This document shows positions 7,473 through 15,875 of a stretch of DNA of 64,000 bases, one piece after another. Where the stretch lies: NCBI RefSeq assembly GCF_007860105.1, contig NZ_SJPU01000001.1:2563700-2627699 (forward strand). Direction: 5' to 3'. The first letter of the stretch is position 1; every line of letters begins with the position of its first letter. Below the pieces are notes generated by a model. That model made no database searches, was not told the DNA's origin, and saw only the letters and a list, made by a program, of their open reading frames with translations. A program made the translations under genes and the position numbers. The stretch comes from Allorhodopirellula heiligendammensis. GTDB lineage: Bacteria > Planctomycetota > Planctomycetia > Pirellulales > Pirellulaceae.

Positions 7473-9010
7473 TGCAGACTCCCTTCATAATATTTCTATT
7501 CACCATCCTACTCGGGATGCTTACCGTCAATGCATCCGCCCAGGGCTCCAAGCCCAACATCCTGATGATCATGGGTGATGATATTGGTTACTGGAATATC
7601 AGCTCTTTCCATAATGGCGTAATGGGATACGACACGCCAAACATCGATCGATTGGCTAAAGAAGGTGGCCGGCTGGTGACGTACTACGGCCAGCAAAGCT
7701 GTACCGCCGGACGCGCCGCTTTCATCACCGGTCAAACTCCATTTCGGACTGGACTCACCAAGGTCGGCATGCCCGGAGCCAAGCTAGGTATTCAACCGCA
7801 AGACGCAACCATCGCTGAAATGCTCAAGCCGCTTGGCTACATGACCGGACAGTTTGGAAAAAATCACCTCGGTGATCGCGATGAATTCCTCCCCACCGCG
7901 CACGGATTCGACGAATTCTTTGGCAACCTCTATCACCTGAATTCCGAGGAAGAGCCTGAGAACCCCGATTATCCCAAGAGCCCTGAGTTTCGGAAGAAAT
8001 TTGGCCCTCGCGGTGTCCTCAGCGCCACTGCGGACGGAAAGATCGAGGATACTGGGCCGTTGACGAAAAAGCGAATGGAAACGATCGACGAAGAAGTGCT
8101 TGCTAAGGCTAAAGATTTTCTCGATCGTGCGACAGAGGCCGACAAGCCATTTTTCTGCTGGTTCAACACAACACGCATGCACAATTTCACGCATGTGAAG
8201 GAGGAAAATCTCGGCAAGACTGGCCTCGGCTTCTACGCCGACGGCATGGTCGAGCATGACGCCCTTGTCGGCCAACTTCTTGACTACGTCGATAAGCTGA
8301 AACTAACCGAAAACACCATCGTCATCTACACAACTGACAATGGACCCATGGTTTGTCTTTATCCCGATTCCGCCACGACACCTTTTCGTGGGGAGAAGAA
8401 TACGAATTGGGAAGGCGGCTGGCGCGTGCCCGCGCTGGTACGCTGGCCCGGTACCGTGAAGCCAGGCACCGTTTACCGCGATATCGTCTCCGGTGAAGAT
8501 TGGTTCCCAACCCTACTTCGGGCAGCCGGAATTGCGGATGTCAAGGAGCAGTTGCTGAAGGGCATGACCGCCGGCGAAAAGACATTCAAAGTACATCTGG
8601 ATGGTTACGACCAAACCGACTATTTGTCCGGAAAATCTGACAAGAGTGCTCGAGAGGAATTCTTTTACTTTAGTGCCGAAGGCGACCTAATGGCAGTTCG
8701 TCACGGCCGGGTAAAAGCCCACTTCCTCATTCAGGAACATACTGGCCTTGACGTGTGGCGGATGCCGCTGACCACGCTGACCGCACCACTTTTCTTTGAC
8801 CTCGAAGTCGATCCCGGCGAACGTGGCATGGAAGGCGATAATTACAACGACTGGTGGTATCGACGCGCCTATCTGGCGGTGCCTCTACAAAACATAGTTG
8901 GGAAAATGATGGAGACGTTCAAAGAATTTCCTCCTCGACAAAAGTCAGCTAGCTTTACCATTGAACAAGCCAGCGATGCGCTCAGTCAACCGGGTTCAAC
9001 TGGTAAGTAA
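7472..9010 (+). CDS. Sulfatase (arylsulfatase-type), start codon made by IS junction
   Basis: A 512-residue formylglycine-dependent sulfatase, expected outside the cytoplasm. The first ~23 residues are a signal peptide (FIIFLFTILLGMLTVNASAQ). Metal ligands lie in GDDIGY. The residue modified to formylglycine is Cys77 in CTAGR (77-81), a variant of CxPxR with Ala at the Pro position. TTDNG near residue 290 fits the second metal-binding segment. The start is a GTG whose first base is the last base of the ISAs1 element, so the original start codon and promoter were lost and expression would have to come from the IS or its flank. An ATG at 7517 would remove most of the signal peptide. The frame is otherwise intact. 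The substrate is unknown; sulfated polysaccharide is likely from family and context. Confidence 0.85.
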   Translation: MQTPFIIFLFTILLGMLTVNASAQGSKPNILMIMGDDIGYWNISSFHNGVMGYDTPNIDRLAKEGGRLVTYYGQQSCTAGRAAFITGQTPFRTGLTKVGMPGAKLGIQPQDATIAEMLKPLGYMTGQFGKNHLGDRDEFLPTAHGFDEFFGNLYHLNSEEEPENPDYPKSPEFRKKFGPRGVLSATADGKIEDTGPLTKKRMETIDEEVLAKAKDFLDRATEADKPFFCWFNTTRMHNFTHVKEENLGKTGLGFYADGMVEHDALVGQLLDYVDKLKLTENTIVIYTTDNGPMVCLYPDSATTPFRGEKNTNWEGGWRVPALVRWPGTVKPGTVYRDIVSGEDWFPTLLRAAGIADVKEQLLKGMTAGEKTFKVHLDGYDQTDYLSGKSDKSAREEFFYFSAEGDLMAVRHGRVKAHFLIQEHTGLDVWRMPLTTLTAPLFFDLEVDPGERGMEGDNYNDWWYRRAYLAVPLQNIVGKMMETFKEFPPRQKSASFTIEQASDALSQPGSTGK

Positions 9011-9124
9011 ACATCGATTTATGTCAAGGCCCTAATCGGCGGGAAATGTTGTGGGGAAATGTTTCAAGTCACAGATATCTCAGTCACATACAAATTCGAA
9101 TCTCAACTGCGTAGGTCAACGGTT

Positions 9125-11455
9125 ATGTTTCGCTCATTTCTCGTCGCAATATCGCTGGCACTATATTCTACGGCAAGTTTGGTGGCTGACGAACCAGACC
9201 GCATTGAGCTGCCGATTCCGCTATCGCCTTTTGAGGGCAAGATTGGGAAAACGTATCAGGATTCCGTTCCCGATTGGCAGGATCCCGTCTCTGCTCCCGA
9301 AGGCGCGCCCAACGTGATCGTGATCCTTTTAGACGACGTCGGTTTCGGCCAAACCTCAACGTTCGGAGGCCTGATCCCGACTCCGAATCTCGACCAGCTC
9401 GCATCGGAAGGCCTCCGTTACAACCGCTTCCACACCACCGCCATCTGTGGTCCCTCTCGCGCCGCTTTGTTGACCGGCCGCAACCACCACGACGCTGGCA
9501 GCGGTTTCTTGATGGAGTGGGCCACCGGTTATCCGAACTACTCGACCATGATCCAGCCGACGACTGCAACGATCGGCCGAGTACTCAAAGGCAACGGCTA
9601 CGCGACGTAGTGGTACGGAAAGAATCACAACACGCCTGACTGGGAGACGACCGTTTCGGGGCCGTTTGACCGTTGGCCGACCGGGATGGGATTTGACTAT
9701 TTCTACGGATTCAATTCCGGTGAGACACACCAGTTTTACCCAGTGCTGTTTGAGAACACGGTTCCGGTCGAGCCGCAGACCACGCCCGAGGAAGGTTATC
9801 ATTTCACGACGGACATGGTCGATCGCGCGATTGCTCGGATGAAACTCTCCAAGTCGGTCGCGCCTGACAAACCATTCTTCATGTACTTTGCCCCGGGTGC
9901 AATGCATGCCCCGCACCACGTGACTGCCGAGTGGCGTGACAAGTTCAAGGGCAAGTTCGACATGGGGTGGGAAAAGTATCGCGAGATCGTCTACAAAAAC
10001 CAGCTCGAGATGGGAATCATCCCACCCGGGACCAAGCTCACTCCGCGGCCCGATTGGGTTCCGGCTTGGGACAGCCTGAGCGCGGAGCAGAAAACACTCT
10101 ACAACGCTCTGTTTGAAAACTTTGCGGGCTTTTTCGCGCACACCGATCATGAAGTGGGGCGGCTGCTCGATGCAGTGAAGGAACTTCCTGACGCAGACAA
10201 CACGCTCGTGATGTACATCGTCGGTGACAATGGAGCCTCGTCCGAAGGCGGACCCGATGGCACGCTGAATGAGATCAAGGGACTCAACGGAATCAACACG
10301 CCGATCGGGGACATCATCAAGAACCTGGATAAGCTCGGCGGCCCTGAATCGGAACCGCACTATCCGGTTGGCTGGGCCTGGGCCGGCAACACGCCATTTC
10401 AATGGGTCAAGCAAGTCGCGTCGCACCTCGGCGGCAGCCGCAATCCGATGGTTGTCTCTTGGCCGGCAATGATTGAGCACGACGACAAACCGCGCGATGC
10501 GTTTTTGCACCTGGTTGACGTCGTCCCAACGATTTTAGAGGCAGCCAGCATCCCGATGCCTGACACGGTCGATGGTGTCGACCAAAAACCACTCGCCGGA
10601 AAGTCGTTCTTAAGTAGTTTCTCCGATGCGAGTTTCCAGGGCCGTGACGAGCAGTACTTCGAGGTACTCAGCAATCGTTCCATCTACGAAGACGGATGGA
10701 AAGCGAATGCACAGCACACTTTGCCATGGCGTCAGGATCTCGCACCGGGAAACTGGGACAAGGACCATTGGGAACTCTACAACTTGGACAAGGATTTCTT
10801 GGAAGCCAATGATCTCGCTGCCGAGATGCCCGACAAACTTGCCGCTATGAAAACGAAGTTTGACGAAGCCGCGGAGAAGTACAGCGTCTATCCGCTCGAC
10901 GACCGTGGTGCCGCTCGACTTGCTATTCCGAAGCCGCCTGTACCGGGAGCGAAAGAAGGATCTAAGACGTTTACCTACTTCACCGGTGCGATTCGAATCG
11001 CCGAGCCCGCCGCGCCGCCGATGAAAAACAATTCCTGGACCGTTAACGCGGCAATTAGCACCGAGGGAACGAAGACCAATGGCGTTATTATGGGCTTCGG
11101 TGGCGTGGCTGCCGGGATCGTTCTGTACGTCAAAGAAGGCGTTCCTGTTTTTGACTACAACTACTTTGAAGAGCACACCGTCGTGAAAAGCAGCAAGGCA
11201 CTTGACTCGGGTGAAGCGACCGTCGAAGTAGACTTCGACTATGCCGGAGGCGGTGCTGGCAAGGGCGCGACGATCACGCTAAAGGTCAATGGCGAAACTG
11301 TAGGCAAAGGGGAAATGGATGCGACTGTCGGCGGCCGTTTCGGCATCGATACGTTTGGCATCGGTGAAGACAGTGGGCAACCGGTTACCAATGCCTACAA
11401 AGCCCCATTCAAGTTCACTGGCGAGATCGACAAAGTCACCATCGAAATCAAGTAA
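9125..11455 (+). pseudogene. Sulfatase interrupted by an in-frame amber codon
   Basis: A sulfatase frame of 776 residues broken by one TAG at 9608-9610 (codon 162), with homology continuing in the same frame on both sides. The signal peptide begins at the ATG at 9125 ([19 protein letters not shown]). The formylglycine site is Cys108 in CGPSR (108-112); [10 protein letters not shown] gives the later metal-binding segment. The last ~150 residues form the beta-rich C-terminal domain common in large arylsulfatases ([20 protein letters not shown]). Relatives usually read YATAW or YATSW where this gene has YAT-stop-W, so one base change such as TCG to TAG explains the break. The second part could start at an ATG at 9686 but would lack the active site. 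No other lesions are seen, so the change looks recent. Confidence 0.8.
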
Positions 11456-11519
11456 GAATTTCGTGATGTGATGATCTTACTGGAATAAAAAACCAATGTA
11501 TCTCAATGTGGAAAGCTTT

Positions 11520-11876
11520 ATGAATACTCAGGATTTCATTTTTTTCCTGATCGTCGCAGTAGGATGTTCGTCGACCGCATTCGCTGACGATGCGCCAACT
11601 AATGTGTTCGCTCCGACAGTTCAGACCAAAGAGTATTTTGAGCCATTCATTCCTCGACCTGATCAGGAAACGGAGGCTGCCGACAAACTGGCTGCGTTAG
11701 AAAAGAAGTTCGGTCGCAAACCGAACGTCCTGATCTTACTGGTCGACGACATGGGTTGGGGAGATCCCGGTTGCTACGGTGGCGGCCTGTTGATCGGTGC
11801 GCCGACGCCGAATATCGATCGACTGGCTTCGCAGGGCCTCAAGCTGCTCAACACCTACCCTATCGCCGCGACTTGA
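11520..11876 (+). pseudogene. 5' fragment of a third sulfatase
   Basis: About 110 residues of a sulfatase: a signal peptide ([18 protein letters not shown] then TAFADD), a linker, and the start of the catalytic domain ([20 protein letters not shown], then [21 protein letters not shown]). The sequence leaves the family just before the formylglycine motif and ends in PIAAT-stop, so the active site is missing and the product cannot be a working sulfatase. The ATG at 11520 has GGAAA five bases upstream; an ATG at 11496 is also open. The cause of the truncation is not visible, because no IS end adjoins it. Confidence 0.75.
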
Positions 11877-11880
11877 ATTC

Positions 11881-11918
11881 AAAACAGCTCGTTGCGTTGA
11901 TGTGCGGCGAGCTGTTTT
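11881..11918 (+). terminator. Perfect 11-bp hairpin ending in TTTT
   Basis: AAAACAGCTCG (11881-11891) and CGAGCTGTTTT (11908-11918) are perfect inverted copies around a 16-base loop, directly after the sulfatase fragment. The 3' arm ends in TTTT, so it could end transcription in either direction. The loop is long for a classical terminator. Bases 11919-12133 hold no convincing gene. Confidence 0.45.
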
Positions 11919-12133
11919 CTTCGACATGGCAAGGATTTACGCCGACACTTTTGGCGTCGACTGGCATTGCAATCGACTTACTCATCAAATCCGAATCAAG
12001 TCACTACTTGGCGTAAGTGAACTGATTGCATGACGTTGCTGAGTTCAAATCCCGCCGCCATTCAACGCATTGGACACGTCCCGCTGAGTGCATATCGATG
12101 TGCATGACAGCGGCCTTCAAGTACCTGCTATGT

Positions 12134-13081
12134 TCATGTTCGGTTCCTTCTTGCCGATTTTTGCACTCCAGGCCGCCTCACAAACTCTTGCTGGATTTCC
12201 GTTTTTCGCTCGTGAACGAGTTGCAGAAATGCATCTCGGGTTGGGTTTGTATGATCTTTGTGGCTGCACATGACCAACGGGATTGGCTCCATCGCTGGCC
12301 CGATCGAGACGAAAGAAATCTGCTGATTGCGAAGATTCTGAACGCCTTCGGGCACAATGCTGATGCCCTGTTCGGCGGCCACCATCGTTAACACAGTGGC
12401 CATCAGGTCGGCACCACCAGCGACCACGGGCGAAAACCCTGCCGACGAACACGCTGCGATAATGTGGTCGTAAAGGCTGATCGCAACGCCGCGGTCCAAA
12501 AGAACAAATCGCTCTTCGGCAAGATCGCTCAGTCGGACTCGCCGACGCGACGAAAGTGGGTGGGTCTCGGCCATGACGGCGAGCAGACGTTCACGAAACA
12601 GAATCTGCGTGGCGAGGTCCGGATGGCCTGGGGGCAATGGTCGTGTAAAAGCTATGTTGATCTCGCCGCGTTCAAGTGCAGCCAACTGTTTGTCCGGCGT
12701 CATTTCGAACATCTGGATGGTGACATCCGGATACTGCAGTCGAAACCGCCTGATCAAATCAGGGAGAAACAACATGGTGGGTGCCGCAAAAAATCCAATC
12801 GACAATTCACCGAATTCGCCGCGTGAAGCACGAAGCGCGTTCAGCTTGGCTGCTTCGGAAGCGTCCAGGATGGCTTGAGCTTCCTTAAGGAACACGGCCC
12901 CGGCCACTGTCAAACGTACGACTCGCTTGTTGCGGAAAAACAGTGGGGTCCCGATTTCCCGCTCCAAATCAGCAATCTGAGTGCTCAACGCAGGCTGGGC
13001 AACTAACGACTTCTCAGCCGCTCTGGAAAAACTCAGTTCGGAGGCCACGGCGACGAAGTAACGAAGATGTCGTAGTTCCAT
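12134..13081 (-). CDS. LysR-family transcriptional regulator
   Basis: A 315-residue LysR regulator. Residues 1-60 are the winged HTH (MELRHLRYFVAVASELSFSR, then AAEKSLVAQPALSTQIADLE) and the remainder is the two-lobed effector domain (ELSIGFFAAPTMLFLPDLIR at the start). The ATG at 13081 is chosen because it is the standard family start; an upstream ATG at 13099 adds six residues. It is transcribed away from the Old Yellow Enzyme gene at 13234, the usual arrangement for a LysR protein that controls its neighbour, and the ~150-bp gap holds the shared promoter region. The effector is unknown; an electrophile or xenobiotic would fit the neighbour. Confidence 0.9.
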   Translation of the reverse strand: MELRHLRYFVAVASELSFSRAAEKSLVAQPALSTQIADLEREIGTPLFFRNKRVVRLTVAGAVFLKEAQAILDASEAAKLNALRASRGEFGELSIGFFAAPTMLFLPDLIRRFRLQYPDVTIQMFEMTPDKQLAALERGEINIAFTRPLPPGHPDLATQILFRERLLAVMAETHPLSSRRRVRLSDLAEERFVLLDRGVAISLYDHIIAACSSAGFSPVVAGGADLMATVLTMVAAEQGISIVPEGVQNLRNQQISFVSIGPAMEPIPLVMCSHKDHTNPTRDAFLQLVHERKTEIQQEFVRRPGVQKSARRNRT

Positions 13082-13233
13082 TTCTGGAGTTATACACAAA
13101 AACGATTACAGACGCAACATTTATGTATTTTACAAATACAAAGGTCGTCCCGATAATCCTTGTGCAACGGCCGCCTGCGGTGAGGTCATCGCAAGGGAAC
13201 ACCATTCGGACACTTACATTCAGAGGAATCGAA

Positions 13234-14331
13234 ATGACGGCAAAACATGACAATGAGACGCTTTTTCAACCACTCCGCATCGGTGCGATCGAACTTCCGC
13301 ACAGGATCGTGATGGCTCCTTTGACGAGAGTACGTGCTACGGATCGCGTTCCGAATGCATTGATGGAAGAATACTACTGCCAGCGAAGTAGTGCTGCCCT
13401 AATCATCTCGGAAGCGACCGCCATCAGCGAGCAGGGTTATGGCTGGCACGGTGCTCCCGGCATCTACACTGCTGAACACGTCGAAGGTTGGAAGCGGATT
13501 GCCGACTCCGTTCACGCATCAGGTGGGCGAATGTTTCTGCAGTTGTGGCATATGGGCCGAGTGTCGCACCCGGACTACCAGGGCGGTCGGTTGCCAGTTG
13601 GTCCCAGCCCAATCGCGGCGACTGGGGAGGCTCACACCCCCACTGGCAAGAAGCCGTATGTGGTTCCCCAGGCCCTGAGTGCGAAGGAAATTGCACGAGT
13701 CATCGACGACTACGCCGAGGCAACCGGGCGAGCGCGGGACGCGGGATTTGATGGAGTCGAGATCCACGGCGCGAATGGATATTTGATCGACCAATTCTTG
13801 CGAGATTCCGCGAACCAACGCACGGACCAATACGGCGGCTCAATAGAGAATCGTCTGCGGTTTCTCCGCGAAGTTGTTACGGCAGTCACCGACGTATGGT
13901 CGGCGGATCGCACGGGTGTTCGCTTGAGTCCCACCATGAGTGGCAATGGGATGGCAGATAGCGATCCCATCGAATTGTATTCGCGGGCAGCGCGGATGCT
14001 TAACAGGTTCCAGCTCGCCTATCTGCATATTGCAGAAGCGATTCGACCGGGGCGACTCTTCAACGCGGATGCACCCCGCGTGACACCTTCCATTCGAGCC
14101 GAATTTGAGGGCGTGCTATTCGCCAACGGTGGCTACGAAAAATCGACGGCAGCCAATGCGGTACGAACAGGGGAAGCCGATGCAGTTGTGTTCGGCCAGA
14201 AGTTCATCGCCAACCCAGATTTGCCGGCAAGGCTCAGGGATGACGCACCGCTCAACGAGCCCGAAGTCGCGACGTACTATGCGCCCGGAGCACACGGCTA
14301 CACCGACTACCCGTCGCTGGTCAGGAGCTGA
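13234..14331 (+). CDS. Old Yellow Enzyme-family alkene reductase
   Basis: A 365-residue FMN-dependent ene-reductase of the NemA/OYE family that uses NAD(P)H to reduce activated C=C bonds, and often nitro compounds. Recognisable parts are FQPLRIGAIELPHRIVMAPL at the start, LQLWHMGRVSHP, the His-Asn substrate pair in HGANGYLIDQFL, the segment DQYGGSIENRLRF, and the C-terminal flavin-binding stretch FANGGYEKSTAANAVRTGEA. AGGA at 13223-13226 sits at good distance from the ATG at 13234 and decides that start; the frame is open much further upstream without homology. It is divergent from the LysR gene and is followed 79 bases later by a small membrane protein. Confidence 0.93.
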   Translation: MTAKHDNETLFQPLRIGAIELPHRIVMAPLTRVRATDRVPNALMEEYYCQRSSAALIISEATAISEQGYGWHGAPGIYTAEHVEGWKRIADSVHASGGRMFLQLWHMGRVSHPDYQGGRLPVGPSPIAATGEAHTPTGKKPYVVPQALSAKEIARVIDDYAEATGRARDAGFDGVEIHGANGYLIDQFLRDSANQRTDQYGGSIENRLRFLREVVTAVTDVWSADRTGVRLSPTMSGNGMADSDPIELYSRAARMLNRFQLAYLHIAEAIRPGRLFNADAPRVTPSIRAEFEGVLFANGGYEKSTAANAVRTGEADAVVFGQKFIANPDLPARLRDDAPLNEPEVATYYAPGAHGYTDYPSLVRS

Positions 14332-14410
14332 TGATCGCCATCACCAACCCGCCTGCTCACTCACATGTCAAACTCCTGATACCACCCCGGTTTTAACTCG
14401 AAAGTAAATC

Positions 14411-14854
14411 ATGGCAAAACTGATCTGGATTCTAATGGCTCTCGCAGCAGGCTCAGCATTGCCGCTGCAAGGCGGTGTCAATGCGAAGCTTGGAAAAGCA
14501 GGAGCCAGTCCCGCTCATGCGGCGTTCATATCGTTTGCAGTCGGGACGGTGGCATTACTGGCTTATATCCTGCTGACCAAACAAACAGTCTCGTGGGCAG
14601 GCATCAAGCAGTTACCACCGCAATACTGGATCGGCGGAATACTGGGAGCCACGTACGTGACAATTGTCATCCTGGTGTTCCCAAAGCTCGGGCCTGGCCT
14701 AGCATTCAGCCTGATCGTTGCCGGGCAGATGGCGATGGCGCTGTTTCTGGAGCACTACAATATCCTTGTCGCTCAGCAACAATCGGTCAGCTTAGGACGG
14801 TTCATGGGGGTCGTGCTGATTGTCGTCGGCGTCGTGTTCCTGAAACGGTTTTAG
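14411..14854 (+). CDS. Small DMT-type membrane protein (DUF606/YdcZ-like)
   Basis: A 147-residue integral membrane protein with about five hydrophobic segments. It starts MAKLIWILMALAAGSALPLQ and then GGVNAKLGK, the hallmark of the DUF606/YdcZ group of the drug/metabolite transporter superfamily. Proteins of this group are about 140-150 residues and probably dimerise. The substrate is unknown. The gene follows the ene-reductase in the same direction and may share its LysR-controlled transcript. Confidence 0.8.
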   Translation: MAKLIWILMALAAGSALPLQGGVNAKLGKAGASPAHAAFISFAVGTVALLAYILLTKQTVSWAGIKQLPPQYWIGGILGATYVTIVILVFPKLGPGLAFSLIVAGQMAMALFLEHYNILVAQQQSVSLGRFMGVVLIVVGVVFLKRF

Positions 14855-15029
14855 GACGGCACAGTCCGGTAAGCTGAATTGAACCAATGTTTCGGGTGGG
14901 GATTCGCCGGGCACGTCCGCGTCTGTCTATCGGTTACGCTTAGTATTGTGAACGGGAATCGAAGTCAGAAAACGCTTCGCCTTCGCCGGCGGATTGCCAT
15001 CCAATTCACTTTGAACAAGGGACCTGTCC

Positions 15030-15875
15030 ATGAGCTCTGTTACGAGCGCTGATGGTGCAATCATCTTCTACAAAGACTGGGGAAAGCCCAGCGATCAGCC
15101 TGTCGTCTTTCATCATGGCTGGCCTCTCAGCTCCGATGACTGGGATTCCCAGATGCTGTTCTTCCAGTCCAAAGGCTATCGCGTAATCGCGCATGATCGA
15201 CGAGGCCATGGGCGATCCAGTCAGGTTGGCGATGGACACGACATGGATCATTATGCTGCCGACGTTTCCGCCGTGGTGAAGCATCTCGCCTTACGAGACG
15301 CTATACATATTGGCCACTCCACAGGCGGGGGTGAAGCGGCTCGTTATGTTGCGCAGCACGGAGCGGGACGCGTTGCAAAACTGGTACTCATCGGCGCCGT
15401 TGCGCCACTGATGGTGAAAACGCAGCATAACCCGGATGGGCTGCCACTCGAAGTGTTTGATGGTTTTCGTGAGCAGTTGCTGGCCAACCGGATGCAGTTT
15501 TACTGGGACGTCGCCAGCGGACCTTTCTATGGCTTCAACCGGCAAGGTGCGACTGCATCGCAACCCGTGATAAATAACTGGTGGCGCCAAGCCATGACGG
15601 GTGGAGCAAAGGCACATTACGACGGCATTCAAGCCTTCTCGGAAACGGATTTCACTGACGACCTGAAGGCGATCGACGTGCCAACACTTGTCATGCATGG
15701 TGATGATGATCAGATCGTGCCCATCGGAGCTTCGGCGATGCTCTCGGCAAAACTACTGAAGCAAAGCACTCTCAAGATCTACGAAAAGTTCTCGCACGGA
15801 ATGTGTACCACCAACAGCGATGTCATCAATGCGGACCTGTTGGCATTCATTCAAGGAGAGTCCGTCGGCACCTGA
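15030..15875 (+). CDS. Alpha/beta hydrolase, cofactor-free haloperoxidase type
   Basis: A 281-residue alpha/beta-hydrolase close to non-heme chloroperoxidases and related esterases. The oxyanion region is [14 protein letters not shown], the nucleophile Ser lies in GHSTGGGE, the acid Asp in [11 protein letters not shown] and the catalytic His in [10 protein letters not shown]. No signal peptide is present, so it should be cytoplasmic. It probably hydrolyses esters or lactones; perhydrolase activity is common in the group. Its last 25 bases overlap the 3' end of the convergent kinase gene. Confidence 0.9.
   Translation: MSSVTSADGAIIFYKDWGKPSDQPVVFHHGWPLSSDDWDSQMLFFQSKGYRVIAHDRRGHGRSSQVGDGHDMDHYAADVSAVVKHLALRDAIHIGHSTGGGEAARYVAQHGAGRVAKLVLIGAVAPLMVKTQHNPDGLPLEVFDGFREQLLANRMQFYWDVASGPFYGFNRQGATASQPVINNWWRQAMTGGAKAHYDGIQAFSETDFTDDLKAIDVPTLVMHGDDDQIVPIGASAMLSAKLLKQSTLKIYEKFSHGMCTTNSDVINADLLAFIQGESVGT

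Noticed and set aside
12040-12075. GTTCAAATCCCGCCGCCA looks like the 3' part of a tRNA, perhaps an attachment site
   Set aside because: The bases before TTCAAAT cannot pair with CCCGC as a T-stem, and no acceptor or anticodon arm is found upstream.
12943-13233. N-terminal extension of the Old Yellow Enzyme frame
   Set aside because: The extension overlaps the LysR gene and promoter gap, has no homology, and the ribosome site favours the ATG at 13234.
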